A DNA stretch of 64,000 bases from Arthrobacter sp. PsM3 (GTDB lineage: Bacteria > Actinomycetota > Actinomycetes > Actinomycetales > Micrococcaceae). Where the stretch lies: NCBI RefSeq assembly GCF_030433895.1, contig NZ_JARUXE010000014.1, forward strand, positions 37,468 to 101,467, given 5' to 3'. The notes under the pieces are model-generated. The model saw only the letters and a program-made list of their open reading frames with translations. It was not told the origin of the DNA and ran no database searches. Shown here piece after piece: positions 53,770 through 62,779 of this stretch. Numbering within the stretch: position 1 is the stretch's first letter; every line of letters begins with the position of its first letter. A program made the translations under genes and the position numbers.

Positions 53770-54861
53770 TTAGTGGCCGGACGAGGCGAGTTCGGCCAGC
53801 ATCTCCGTCTTGCGTTCCTCGCTCGCGAAGGAGGAACGGATCGAGTTCGCCGCCATCCGCACGCAATCGAACTCGGACAGCCCAATCACCGATTTCAGCT
53901 GCGCAAAGTTGTCGTCCACGTACCCGCCGAAATACGCCGGATCATCGGAGTTCACGCTGACGTTCAACCCGGCCGCGAGCATGGCCGGCAGCGGGTGCTC
54001 CGCCAGGGTGTCCACGGCGCGGAGCCGGACGTTGGACAGCGGGCACACGGTCAGCGGTGTGAGTTCGTGCACCAGCCGTTCCACCAGTTCCGGGTCCTCC
54101 ATGCAGCGAATGCCGTGGTCGATCCGCTCGACGTCCAGGAGGTCCAGCGCGTCAATGATGTACGACGGCGGCCCCTCCTCGCCGGCGTGCGCGATCCGGT
54201 GCAGCCCGGCCTCTTTCGCCCGGGCGAAGAGCCGCTGGAACTTCGCCGGCGGGTGGCCCACCTCGGCCGAGTCCAGGCCGATGCCCGCGATCGGTGCCTT
54301 CATGGCGAGCAGCTGCTCCAGCACCTCCAGCGCGGAATCCTCGGACAGGTCCCGCAGGAACGCGGCGATGAGAAGGGTGGAGATCCCGAACTCCTGCTCC
54401 GATTCGGCCAACACCGACGCCACGCCGTTCACGCAGGTCTCCAGGGCCACCCCGCGGGACACGTGCGCCTGCGGGTCCAGCATGATCTCGGCATGCCGAA
54501 CGCCGGCGAGCGCGGCCCGGGACAGGTAGGCCCGGGTCATGTCCGCGAAGTCCTGCTCCGTCCGCAGCACGGCCATGTTGGCGTAGTAGAGGTCCAGGAA
54601 CGACTGCAGGTCGGTGAACTCGTAGCGGGAGCGCAGCTCGTCCAGGTCCGCGTACGGCAACTGGATGCCGTTGCGTTCGGCCAGGGCGAAGATCAGTTCG
54701 GGCTCGAGGGTTCCCTCGATGTGCAGATGGAGTTCAGCGACCGGCAGCGGACCATGAACTTCCTCGGGAACCTCGGCGAAGGCGGGAATGTCAGGGATGG
54801 ACTTTTCTGCGTTGTCCGGTGCAGCGTCCCCGGTGGCAGCGACGCCGTCGTTAGTTTCCAT
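53770..54861 (-). CDS. Adenosine deaminase family enzyme
   Basis: 363 residues from ATG 54859-54861; longer frames upstream are shadow. TIM-barrel metalloenzyme: zinc ligands in AELHLHIEGT (His45, His47), IAHAGEEG (His and Glu), and VSVNSDDPAYFG (Asp pair). LPYADLDELRSRYEFTDLQSFLDLYY follows the opening. Cleaves amino groups from adenosine or adenine; AdeC-like specificity (adenine) cannot be excluded. Divergent from the UvrA-like gene, with 48 bp between starts. Confidence 0.93.
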   Translation of the reverse strand: METNDGVAATGDAAPDNAEKSIPDIPAFAEVPEEVHGPLPVAELHLHIEGTLEPELIFALAERNGIQLPYADLDELRSRYEFTDLQSFLDLYYANMAVLRTEQDFADMTRAYLSRAALAGVRHAEIMLDPQAHVSRGVALETCVNGVASVLAESEQEFGISTLLIAAFLRDLSEDSALEVLEQLLAMKAPIAGIGLDSAEVGHPPAKFQRLFARAKEAGLHRIAHAGEEGPPSYIIDALDLLDVERIDHGIRCMEDPELVERLVHELTPLTVCPLSNVRLRAVDTLAEHPLPAMLAAGLNVSVNSDDPAYFGGYVDDNFAQLKSVIGLSEFDCVRMAANSIRSSFASEERKTEMLAELASSGH

Positions 54862-54909
54862 TCGGTAAGGATATGCCCGCAGGCAGCAGACACCGATAGA
54901 GTCGATAGG

Positions 54910-57516
54910 ATGCACACTGTTCAGCATGCTTCCGATCTTTCCGCACCGGCCATCCCAGCGCTCGACGCCGGCCGCCCCACCGACGGCTTCGTCCGGGTGC
55001 GCGGCGCCCAGGAAAACAACCTGCGGAACGTGGACGTCGACGTGCCCCGCGACGCGATCGTCGCCTTCACCGGGGTTTCCGGTTCCGGCAAGTCCTCGCT
55101 GGCCTTCGGGACCATCTACGCGGAGGCCCAGCGCCGCTACTTCGAGTCCGTGGCGCCCTACGCCCGCCGGCTGATCCAGCAGGGCCACAACCCCAAGGTG
55201 GAGATGATCACCGGGCTGCCGCCCGCCGTCGCGCTGCAGCAGCGCCGCGGGACGCCCAGTTCCCGGTCCACGGTCGGCACGGTCACCACACTGTCGAATT
55301 CGCTGCGGATGCTTTTCTCCCGCGCCGGCAGCTACCCCGACGGCGCGAGCCCGCTCGATTCGGACGCGTTCTCACCCAACACCGCCGCCGGCGCCTGCCC
55401 GGAGTGCCATGGCCTCGGCATCGCGCACACCGTCACCGAGTCCTCGCTGGTCCCGGACACCTCGCTGAGCATCCGCGACGGCGCGATCGCCGCCTGGCCC
55501 GGCGCCTGGCAGGGCAAGAACCTGCGCGACATCCTCACCCAGTTGGGCCACGACGTCGATACCCCCTGGCGGAAGCTGCCGAAGAAGGACCGCGACTGGA
55601 TCCTCTTCACCGAGGAACAGCCCGTGGTGGAGGTGACGCCCCAGCGCGACCGGGTCGCAAAACCGTACAAGGGCCGTTTCTGGAGCGCGAAGAGCTACGT
55701 GCTGCACACCCTCGCCGACTCCAAGAGCACCACGATGCGCGACCGGGTGCTGCGCTACATGGAAACGGGGCCGTGCCCGGTCTGTGCCGGCAGCGGCCTG
55801 ACCCCGGCCGCCCTGGCCGTGACGTTCGCCGGCCGCACCATCGCCGAACTCAACGCCGTCCCCATGACGGAACTCGCCGGGATCATCCGCCCCACCACCG
55901 AACTGAAGACCGCCGGCACCGCCTCGCGCAAGCAGAGCTCCGGGGAGTCCAACGAAGTGGCCGTCGCGATCACCCGGGACCTGCTGCAACGGGTCACCGT
56001 GCTGCTGGACCTCGGCCTGGGCTACCTCGCGCTGGGCCGGTCCACCCCCACGCTCTCCCCCGGCGAGATGCAGCGGCTGCGGATCGCCACCCAGCTCCGC
56101 TCCGGCCTCTTCGGGGTGATCTACGTGCTGGACGAGCCTTCCGCCGGCCTGCATCCGGCCGACGCCGAGCCCCTCCTCGAGGTCCTGGACCAGCTCAAGT
56201 CCTCCGGCAACTCCGTCTTCGTCGTGGAGCACAACATGGACATCGTCCGCCACGCGGACTGGCTGGTCGACGTCGGCCCGCACGCCGGCGAAGGCGGCGG
56301 CGAAGTGCTCTACAGCGGCCCCGTCGCCGGTCTCGCCGAGGTAGCCGAGTCCGTGACCCGGCCGTTCCTGTTCCCGAACGGGTCAGGTTCAGCGGATGGC
56401 TCCGGGGATAAGTCGAAAACCGCGGACGACGCCGGCTCCCCCGCGGCCCGCGAACGCCGGGAAGCTGCCGGCTGGCTGGAGCTGCGCGACATCAGCCGCC
56501 ACAACCTGCGCGAACTCGACGCCGACTTCCCGCTCGGCGTGCTGACCGCGGTCACCGGCGTCTCCGGCTCCGGCAAGTCGACCCTGGTCAGCCAGGTCCT
56601 CGCCGAGGTCGTCGGCGCCCGGCTGCATCCCGAGGCCGACGCAGCGGCGAAAGCCACCGAGGACCTGGAGTCCGCGGCCGACGAGTCCGCCGGTCCGCTC
56701 AGTGTTGGCCCGGTCACCGGGCTGGACCAGCTGGACCGGCTCGTGAAGGTGGACCAGAAACCGATCGGCCGCACCCCACGCTCCAACCTCGCCACCTACA
56801 CCGGCCTGTTCGACGCCGTCCGCAAGGAATTCGCGGCGACGGATGAGTCTCGTGCCCGCGGCTTCGGCGCGGGCCGGTTCTCCTTCAATGTGGCAGGCGG
56901 ACGCTGCGAGACGTGCCAGGGCGAGGGCTTCGTCGCCGTCGAACTGCTGTTCCTACCCGGCAGCTACGGACCCTGCCCGGAATGCCACGGCTCGCGCTAC
57001 AACCCCGAAACCCTCGAGGTCACCTACCGCGGCAAGAACGTGGCCGAAGTCCTCGGCATGACGGTCAACGCCGCCGCCGAGTTCCTGGATGCGGTCCCCG
57101 CCGCCGCACGCAGCCTGCAGACCCTCCGCGAGGTGGGCCTGGGCTACCTGAGGCTGGGCCAGCCCGCCACCGAGCTCTCCGGCGGCGAAGCCCAGCGCAT
57201 CAAGCTCGCCACCGAACTGCAGCGCGCCCAGCGCGGGCACACGCTCTACCTGCTGGACGAGCCCACCACCGGCCTGCACCCCGCCGACGTCCAGCTCCTG
57301 ATGGCGCAGCTGCACCGGCTGGTCGACGCGGGCAACACCGTGATCGTCGTGGAGCACGAGATGGACGTGGTGGCGGCCGCCGACTGGGTGATCGACCTGG
57401 GTCCTGCCGGCGGTGATGCCGGCGGCAAGATCATCGCGGTGGGGACGCCCGCCGTCGTCGCCCTGTCCAAAAAGAGCCGGACGGCGCCGTATCTGGCCAC
57501 GGTACTCGGCGGCTGA
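54910..57516 (+). CDS. UvrA-like ABC ATPase (UvrA2/DrrC type)
   Basis: 868 residues from ATG 54910; the frame open 1.2 kb further upstream is deaminase shadow. Two ABC modules: Walker A GVSGSGKSS (about 54) and GVSGSGKST (about 550), signatures LSPGEMQRLRIA and LSGGEAQRIKLATEL, Walker B VLDEPSAGLHP and LLDEPTTGLHP. Zinc Cys pairs: CPECHG (about 162), CPVCAG (about 288), CETCQG and CPECHG (about 667-693). At 868 residues it is shorter than canonical UvrA (about 950), as in UvrA2 proteins lacking the UvrB-binding insertion; these are linked to DNA-damaging drug tolerance. Substrate inferred. Confidence 0.9.
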   Translation: MHTVQHASDLSAPAIPALDAGRPTDGFVRVRGAQENNLRNVDVDVPRDAIVAFTGVSGSGKSSLAFGTIYAEAQRRYFESVAPYARRLIQQGHNPKVEMITGLPPAVALQQRRGTPSSRSTVGTVTTLSNSLRMLFSRAGSYPDGASPLDSDAFSPNTAAGACPECHGLGIAHTVTESSLVPDTSLSIRDGAIAAWPGAWQGKNLRDILTQLGHDVDTPWRKLPKKDRDWILFTEEQPVVEVTPQRDRVAKPYKGRFWSAKSYVLHTLADSKSTTMRDRVLRYMETGPCPVCAGSGLTPAALAVTFAGRTIAELNAVPMTELAGIIRPTTELKTAGTASRKQSSGESNEVAVAITRDLLQRVTVLLDLGLGYLALGRSTPTLSPGEMQRLRIATQLRSGLFGVIYVLDEPSAGLHPADAEPLLEVLDQLKSSGNSVFVVEHNMDIVRHADWLVDVGPHAGEGGGEVLYSGPVAGLAEVAESVTRPFLFPNGSGSADGSGDKSKTADDAGSPAARERREAAGWLELRDISRHNLRELDADFPLGVLTAVTGVSGSGKSTLVSQVLAEVVGARLHPEADAAAKATEDLESAADESAGPLSVGPVTGLDQLDRLVKVDQKPIGRTPRSNLATYTGLFDAVRKEFAATDESRARGFGAGRFSFNVAGGRCETCQGEGFVAVELLFLPGSYGPCPECHGSRYNPETLEVTYRGKNVAEVLGMTVNAAAEFLDAVPAAARSLQTLREVGLGYLRLGQPATELSGGEAQRIKLATELQRAQRGHTLYLLDEPTTGLHPADVQLLMAQLHRLVDAGNTVIVVEHEMDVVAAADWVIDLGPAGGDAGGKIIAVGTPAVVALSKKSRTAPYLATVLGG

Positions 57517-57587
57517 GCTGCCTTTGGCCTCCGGGAGAGCCCGGCTGACCATGCCGCAAATAAAACGAATTTACTGACTATAACGAC

Positions 57588-57616
57588 TTGATCACGGCCG
57601 GGGCGTGGCCTAGCGT
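57588..57616 (+). promoter_or_regulatory. Promoter of the rpf gene
   Basis: TTGATC (57588-57593), 17 bp, TAGCGT (57611-57616). Transcription start expected near 57623, giving a leader of about 156 nt. Confidence 0.6.
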
Positions 57617-57647
57617 AGAGTCCGTGCCCTGACAAGGGCACGAATGC

Positions 57648-57755
57648 CCGGTGCTGCCACCACCACATACTGCCCGACCGGTAGACACCGCAACGACCTC
57701 TATTGTCAGGGGCGGGCAGTAGTGCGACAACGTCCGGGGACGGACCGAGCACCGG
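57648..57755 (+). promoter_or_regulatory. Structured leader RNA of the rpf gene
   Basis: Three nested pairings: CCGGTGC (57648-57654) with GCACCGG (57749-57755); TACTGCCCG (57668-57676) with CGGGCAGTA (57713-57721); GTCC (57732-57735) with a GGAC about 6 bases on. A preceding hairpin GTGCCCT/AGGGCAC spans 57624-57641. The outer stem closes nine bases before the AGGAG of the gene. Conserved ydaO (c-di-AMP) sequence blocks are not seen. It is a candidate cis-regulatory RNA. Confidence 0.45.
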
Positions 57756-57778
57756 TGGCCCTCAGGAGCATCTGTCCC

Positions 57779-58471
57779 ATGAAGAAATCCACTTACAGCA
57801 CTGCCGCGCGCCGCGGAGTCACTTTTGCGGCCGTCTCGATCGCCGGCGTCGCACTGTCCGCCTCGGCTGCCAACGCAGCTGTCCCGGCCGCCACCGCCGG
57901 TTCCGTCTGGGATTCCCTCGCCCAGTGCGAAAGCAGCGGCAACTGGGGCATCAACTCAGGAAACGGTTTTGCGGGCGGGCTGCAGTTCACCCCGAGCACC
58001 TGGGCCGCCTATGGCGGAACAGGCTCTGCGGCCAGCGCCAGCCGCGAGCAGCAGATTGCCGTTGCAGAGAAGGTGCAGGCCAGCCAGGGCTGGGGAGCGT
58101 GGCCGTCCTGCGCCGCGAGTCTGGGCCTGTCCGGCGGCGCAATAGCTCCGCAGAGCACACCGGTGCAGGCCGCTGCGGTTCCGGCCCCGGCAGCCAAGGC
58201 TCCGGTCCAGTACGCCGCACCCACGGCTGCCTCCCCCAAGGCTGCCGCGCCCAAGGTCTCGGCCCCCGCGGCTGCCGCGCCGGCACGCCACGTGGCGGCC
58301 GTAGCCCTGAGCGGCGAGAGCTACACCATCCAGGGCGGCGACACCTTGAGCACGGTCGCTGAGAAGCTCAACATCGCCGGCGGCTGGCAAATGCTGGCCG
58401 ACGCAAACGCCGCCACCATCAGCAACCCTGACCTGGTCTTCCCGGGCCAGGTGCTGCAGCTCCCGGCCTGA
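57779..58471 (+). CDS. Resuscitation-promoting factor-like secreted transglycosylase with LysM
   Basis: 230 residues from ATG 57779 (AGGAG upstream). Signal peptide to about residue 33 (SASAANA). Rpf domain 40-115: [39 protein letters not shown] with catalytic Glu51, Cys pair closing at [10 protein letters not shown]. Ala/Pro-rich linker, then LysM 183-229: [48 protein letters not shown]. Cleaves peptidoglycan and aids regrowth from dormancy. Monocistronic with its own leader and terminator. Confidence 0.95.
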   Translation: MKKSTYSTAARRGVTFAAVSIAGVALSASAANAAVPAATAGSVWDSLAQCESSGNWGINSGNGFAGGLQFTPSTWAAYGGTGSAASASREQQIAVAEKVQASQGWGAWPSCAASLGLSGGAIAPQSTPVQAAAVPAPAAKAPVQYAAPTAASPKAAAPKVSAPAAAAPARHVAAVALSGESYTIQGGDTLSTVAEKLNIAGGWQMLADANAATISNPDLVFPGQVLQLPA

Positions 58472-58507
58472 CCTGCGCCGGGCGTCCCTCGGCAGCATTG
58501 GTTAAAC

Positions 58508-58551
58508 CACGACGCCGGAGCGTTCCCTTGCGGGGACCCTCCGGCGTCGTG
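58508..58551. terminator. Bidirectional hairpin after rpf
   Basis: CACGACGCCGGAG (58508-58520) pairs perfectly with 58539-58551; loop of 18 bases. Between convergent rpf and the 58640 gene. Confidence 0.75.
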
Positions 58552-58639
58552 CTGCCTACTGTCGGTGTGCTGCTGGCTGTGTGCCCGGCGTCGTGCCGTC
58601 TGTGTCGTGCCGTCTTACGGGAGCCGTGGCCGCCCGGAC

Positions 58640-59236
58640 TTACGTGCCCCGCGGAATCTCGCGGACAATCCGCACTTTCCAGGCGGTGTCGTCGCTGGTG
58701 TCCAGCAGGGCCACTGTGCCCATGGCGAGGTGCAGGGCGACCCGTTTGGCCGCGAGCAGTTCAAGGTAGAGGTTCTCATTCATCCGGGCCGGGGCGTCGA
58801 TGACGTACTTCACGGCGTCGCGGACCTTGCGGTAATTGGCGCTCTTTTCGCGGTGGAGGTGAAGTTCAAGCAGCCCTCGCTGGCGGATCTTGGGTTCATG
58901 GCGGTTCAGCCAGGACACGGCGGCGTGGACTGCTACCACGACGGTCAGGGAGATAGCGTAGATCTCCCAGCCGCTGGAGAGCAGAAACAGGGGAAGATTG
59001 GCGATCGCGATGACGGCGATGAAGAGCCGGAGCGCCAGGATGCGCCGCATGGTCAGCGCCATGTTGGCAAGCGCCGTCCGGAACCCGTGCTGTTCCTTGC
59101 GGGCAGCCGCCGGATCGATGGTGAACTCCTCCAGGACAAGAATCCCGTTCGCTTCGGGGCTCAGCATTTGTCCGTATTTTGGGAGGTTTCCGGGCGCAAG
59201 GTCCGCCCGGGCTGTGGTTACTGGATTCGTCGACAT
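58640..59236 (-). CDS. Membrane protein of unknown function
   Basis: 198 residues from ATG 59234-59236. Two hydrophobic helices (LRLFIAVIAIANLPLFLLSSG and IYAISLTVVVAVHAAVSWL, about 65-115) within a basic protein; the N-terminal 55 residues are cytosolic, and the C-terminal part contains VRDAVKYVIDAPARMNENLYLELLAAKRVALHLAMGTVALLDTSDD. No family recognised. It converges with rpf and is divergent from the 59383 gene. Confidence 0.75.
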   Translation of the reverse strand: MSTNPVTTARADLAPGNLPKYGQMLSPEANGILVLEEFTIDPAAARKEQHGFRTALANMALTMRRILALRLFIAVIAIANLPLFLLSSGWEIYAISLTVVVAVHAAVSWLNRHEPKIRQRGLLELHLHREKSANYRKVRDAVKYVIDAPARMNENLYLELLAAKRVALHLAMGTVALLDTSDDTAWKVRIVREIPRGT

Positions 59237-59382
59237 GAGGCGTGTCTTCCGGGCGGCAGGGGCGGTTTGTGCTAGTTTACGCGCCGAAGCTGAAGGTTGT
59301 CTGTCCCGTTCCGAAATGTGAACACGCTCACCCACGGCCGCCAGCAATTGGCGCATTGGCTTCATGGCCTCAAACTGGAGAG

Positions 59383-60285
59383 ATGCAGACTTTTCTCCCC
59401 TTCCCCGATTTCCAGCAGAGCGCCGCGGTTCTTGACCGCCAGCGGCTCGGCAAGCAGCGCGTTGAAGCGCTGCAGACCCTCCGCGCGCTGGTGATCCCGG
59501 AGTACGGCTGGCAGTCGCACCCGGCCATCCGGATGTGGATGGGGTACGTCCCGGCGCTGACCCTTTACGGCCTGACCGTGGTCGACGAGTGGACGGCCAG
59601 GGGCGGCGAGGACACCACCCGCGAGAAGATCATGGAATTTGCACCCCAGGCCGCGCACCCCGACTATGCCGCGAAGATCCCGATGCCGCCGTGGCTGGGA
59701 GCCCCAGAACTTCACCTGAGCCACCGCTCCCGGCTGATCGCCAAGGACCCGCGGTTCTACACGGACCTGTTCCCTGACACGGAGCCTGACCTGGAGTATG
59801 TCTGGCCCGAGCCCAAGCTTGAACTGGTGCCGGAGGATCCCTCCGGCGACCGCATGTGGGTCCTCCGACTGCCGCTCGGCGACACCGATCCGGAGAAACT
59901 GGACAAGGTCAGCCTGCCCCTCGTGGGCAAGGCGAAGGCCGCCGCGGCCAGTGACGACGACTACCAGTTCGTGTACGCGGACTCCGGAGCCCGCCGGCCG
60001 GCGAAGGTGCGCAAGCTCCCGCCGAAGCAGCTCGTCAAGAAGCCCACCCGCAAACGCCAACAGCAGGAGGAAGCGTTCAACACGCTTCCCGGCAACTCGA
60101 TCGTTGCGGTCCCGTTCGGCGACGGCGCGTCCTTTGCCGTCGGCAAGGTCTTGGGCCGTCCAATCACTGTGGACGGCCGCTTCGCGCGTAACTTCCAGGT
60201 CGACGAGATCCTGGACCGCTCGTCCTTCGATTACCCGGCGCTGTTGCAGGATCCGCGGGTCTTCTTCCCGATACCGGCGCGGTAG
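59383..60285 (+). CDS. MSMEG_6728-type conserved protein
   Basis: 300 residues from ATG 59383 (GGAGAG upstream). The N-terminal half, MQTFLPFPDFQQSAAVLDRQRLGKQRVEALQTLRAL and HPAIRMWMGYVPALTLYG, matches a conserved family named after MSMEG_6728, which resembles pyrimidine-dimer DNA glycosylase (PF03013-like folds). The C-terminal half with basic KPTRKRQQQEEAF and PLLQDPRVFFP is less conserved. A nucleic-acid role is plausible but unproven. It is a single gene. Confidence 0.75.
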   Translation: MQTFLPFPDFQQSAAVLDRQRLGKQRVEALQTLRALVIPEYGWQSHPAIRMWMGYVPALTLYGLTVVDEWTARGGEDTTREKIMEFAPQAAHPDYAAKIPMPPWLGAPELHLSHRSRLIAKDPRFYTDLFPDTEPDLEYVWPEPKLELVPEDPSGDRMWVLRLPLGDTDPEKLDKVSLPLVGKAKAAAASDDDYQFVYADSGARRPAKVRKLPPKQLVKKPTRKRQQQEEAFNTLPGNSIVAVPFGDGASFAVGKVLGRPITVDGRFARNFQVDEILDRSSFDYPALLQDPRVFFPIPAR

Positions 60286-60378
60286 TCCGCAGGTAGTGCC
60301 CGCCCGTTCCGCTGACGGGGCAACCGGGCCGGATGTTTTGTTGGGACTTCTGCCGTTCGCTGGATTAGGGTGGCAGCC

Positions 60379-60423
60379 ATGCCTCTGCATCGATTCGCGG
60401 CAGGACGGCAAGACCATCGCTAG
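60379..60423 (+). CDS. 14-codon leader ORF upstream of the NERD gene
   Basis: ATG 60379 to TAG 60421-60423 (MPLHRFAAGRQDHR). TAGGGT (60366-60371), a -10-like box, ends seven bases before the ATG, and no SD is present, so it may be a leaderless small ORF. It ends 12 bases before the NERD start. Could be fortuitous. Confidence 0.35.
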   Translation: MPLHRFAAGRQDHR

Positions 60424-60435
60424 TTGGGGGACAAC

Positions 60436-61317
60436 ATGGCTGCAGGGGACAGGGCTGCCGAGCAGTCGCGGCTGGCCGCAGAACGCGTGCAGCGGCTGCG
60501 ACGACAGTTGGAGCATGCGGAGCGCAATGCCCATGCATGGTCAGTAGGCGCGGCCGGCGAGGCACTGGTGGCGGAGAGAATGACGGAACTGGGGCCCGAT
60601 GGTTGGCTCACCCTTCACGACGTTCATTGGCCGGGACGGCCGAAGGCAAACCTTGACCACGTACTGGTGGGGCCGGGCGGCATCTTGGTTGTTGATGCCA
60701 AGAACTGGAGCGGTGACGTCCGGCTGCGAGACGGTATCCTCCGCCAGAACGGATATTCCAGGGAACGAGAAGTCTCGGGAGTCCTCCAACAGAGTGCTGC
60801 CCTGGCGGCAGTCCTGGAACCCGATCACCGGCGTCTGGTCCAAGGGTGGATTTGTGTGGTCGGACAGCCGGAGCTCCAGGGAACGACGGCCAGCGGAATA
60901 AGAATTGAGGGTCTGGACACCCTTGGTTCGGCGGTAGCCGGACTACCAACTGTTCTCGATCCGACCCTCGTTCCCGCTATCCACCGCCACTTGCAGGGGT
61001 TGCTGGGCGGCGCCGCCAGTCCTCAGCTTCTGACCACGGCGCAGTTTGACGTCGACGACGCCCCGGCCGCGTCCCTGCAGCACTGGCGGACGCGACCGGC
61101 GCCAGCAACCCGCAACCTCATTCCTCTTAGGAAAACTCGACTTAGGAAACCTCGAGGGCGGTCAAAAGGCCCGGGCTGCGGGAAAGTGCTGCTGCAAATG
61201 ACGTTGTTGATCGTAGGCGTATCAATGCTGTTGAATTTCGCTGCAAACTATCGTCCAACGGCTCCAACGACCCCGCGCCCGTCGCCCAGCATCAGTCAGA
61301 CTGTCCCGGCGCGGTAG
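60436..61317 (+). CDS. NERD-domain protein with C-terminal membrane helix
   Basis: 293 residues from ATG 60436, GGGGG upstream. After a helical segment (residues 8-35) the NERD nuclease-related domain runs about 40-155: AGEALVAERMTEL, LHDVHWPGRPKANLDHVLVGPGGILVVDAKNWSGDV includes the Asp and Asp-Lys of the restriction-endonuclease-like fold. A hydrophobic helix near 257-275 (LLQMTLLIVGVSMLLNF) suggests an anchor. Many NERD proteins lack demonstrated nuclease activity. Single gene. Confidence 0.87.
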   Translation: MAAGDRAAEQSRLAAERVQRLRRQLEHAERNAHAWSVGAAGEALVAERMTELGPDGWLTLHDVHWPGRPKANLDHVLVGPGGILVVDAKNWSGDVRLRDGILRQNGYSREREVSGVLQQSAALAAVLEPDHRRLVQGWICVVGQPELQGTTASGIRIEGLDTLGSAVAGLPTVLDPTLVPAIHRHLQGLLGGAASPQLLTTAQFDVDDAPAASLQHWRTRPAPATRNLIPLRKTRLRKPRGRSKGPGCGKVLLQMTLLIVGVSMLLNFAANYRPTAPTTPRPSPSISQTVPAR

Positions 61318-61364
61318 CCCGGCTTCGGCGGCCGAGGCCGTCGAAAACTGGCAGACTGGCCACC

Positions 61365-62303
61365 ATGACTGTACTTATGGCCGGTTGCGGCGATCTGGGC
61401 ACCGAGGCCGGACTGCGGTTCGCCGCCGCGGGACACCGGGTGATGGGCTGGCGACGCTCTCCGGAGAAACTTCCGGCCGCCATCGAAGGTGCCACGGCTG
61501 ACCTAAGCTCCGGTGAACTGCCGCCCATCCCGGCGGACACCACCGCCGTCGTCGTCGCGATCGCGGCCGACTCCCCCACCGAGGCTGCCTACCGGGCGGC
61601 CTACGTGGACGGGCTCTCGAACGTTTTGGACGCCGTCCTCGGCTCGGGCGCGCCCGTCCGGCGGCTGCTGTTTGTCTCCTCGACCGCCGTCTACGGCGAC
61701 GCCGGCGGGGACTGGATTGATGAACGCACGACGCCGGAGCCCGGCGGGTTCTCGGGCCGCATCATCCGCGAGGCGGAGGAGCTCCTCTCCCGCCGGCTGC
61801 GCGGCACCGGAATCACGCCGGTGGTGTTGCGGCTCGGCGGTATTTACGGCCCCGGGCGGACCCGGCTCATTGACCAGGTCCGCGGCGGATCCGCGGTGAT
61901 TCCGGCAGAATCACGGTTCACGAACCGGATACACCGGGACGATGCCGCCGCAGCGATCGTCCACCTGTGCACGATGGATTTCGTCCCGGCACCGGTGTAT
62001 CTGGGCGTGGACAACGAGCCTGCCGAGATGGGCGAGGTCCTGCGCTTCCTGGCCAGCGAGCTGGGACTTACCCTGCCGCCGTCGGAAACGGCTGAAGGCG
62101 CCACGCAGGGTGAGGTGAGCGGCACCGCACAAGCCGGCGGCACGCAGGGCGGCGGCGGCCCGAAGACCGGCGAGCCGTCCCGCGGCGGCAACAAACGCTG
62201 CAGCAACGCACTGCTGCGGAGCACCGGATTCGAGTTCACCTACCCGAGCTTCCGGGAAGGCTACCGGGCCATCCTCGCCGGAGTGGGCGTACGGCACCCC
62301 TGA
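61365..62303 (+). CDS. NAD-dependent epimerase/dehydratase-family (extended SDR) protein
   Basis: 312 residues. Rossmann N-terminus: MAGCGDLGTEAGLRFAAAGH (GxxGxxG variant GCGDLG), RRLLFVSSTAVYGDAGGDWIDE with the SS-TAVYG triad, and LRLGGIYGPGRTRL. The active site lacks a standard YxxxK (KxxxY replaced by around the Y of AVYGD). The Gly/Gln-rich patch GATQGEVSGTAQAGGTQGGG at about 245-265 is low complexity. Related to YeeZ-type sugar-nucleotide SDRs. Substrate unknown. Confidence 0.87.
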   Translation: MTVLMAGCGDLGTEAGLRFAAAGHRVMGWRRSPEKLPAAIEGATADLSSGELPPIPADTTAVVVAIAADSPTEAAYRAAYVDGLSNVLDAVLGSGAPVRRLLFVSSTAVYGDAGGDWIDERTTPEPGGFSGRIIREAEELLSRRLRGTGITPVVLRLGGIYGPGRTRLIDQVRGGSAVIPAESRFTNRIHRDDAAAAIVHLCTMDFVPAPVYLGVDNEPAEMGEVLRFLASELGLTLPPSETAEGATQGEVSGTAQAGGTQGGGGPKTGEPSRGGNKRCSNALLRSTGFEFTYPSFREGYRAILAGVGVRHP

Positions 62304-62350
62304 GGTAGCTGCTCCAGATAACAACCTGCGAGTTTCCAGTGAGGGGAACA

Positions 62351-62740
62351 ATGGATTTTCAGCACATTATTGAAGCGGTCGGCAGCTACATGGACATCGC
62401 CGGCGTGGCCGTTATGGTGATCGGCGCCGTCGTGTCCATCCCGATGGCGATCCGCGGCTACCAGCCACAGCGCCTGCCGGAAGGGGCCGAACGGCTGTCC
62501 GTGTACCGCTCGTACCGGCAATTGCTGGGCCGTTCCATCCTGCTCGGGCTGGAGCTCCTGGTCGCGGCAGACATCATCCGGACCGTCGCCGTCACCCCGA
62601 CCTTCGAAAGTGTCGGCGTGCTCGCCATCATTGTGCTGATCCGGACTTTCCTGAGCTTCTCACTCGAACTCGAAATCACCGGCCGCTGGCCCTGGCAGAA
62701 GCAACCAACAAGCTCCGCGGCTGCCTCACCTGCGGGCTGA
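62351..62740 (+). CDS. DUF1622 membrane protein
   Basis: 129 residues from ATG 62351 with GAGGGG upstream. Two to three helices: VGSYMDIAGVAVMVIGAVVSIPMAI, YRQLLGRSILLGLELLVAADIIRTV and ESVGVLAIIVLIRTFLSFSLELEITGRWPW, the last being the DUF1622 signature. Function unknown. It follows the SDR gene in the same direction. Confidence 0.9.
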   Translation: MDFQHIIEAVGSYMDIAGVAVMVIGAVVSIPMAIRGYQPQRLPEGAERLSVYRSYRQLLGRSILLGLELLVAADIIRTVAVTPTFESVGVLAIIVLIRTFLSFSLELEITGRWPWQKQPTSSAAASPAG

Positions 62741-62779
62741 ATCGCTTCCTGTGTCGCAGGCTCCGGTTAGGCTCGGGGC

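Noticed and set aside
53716..54909. Upstream 398-codon extension of the UvrA-like frame
   Set aside because: Antisense to the deaminase gene; no ABC homology and a sound ATG exists at 54910.
57600..57780. ydaO/yuaA c-di-AMP riboswitch in front of rpf
   Set aside because: The typical conserved segments were not found by eye; kept only as an unnamed structured leader.
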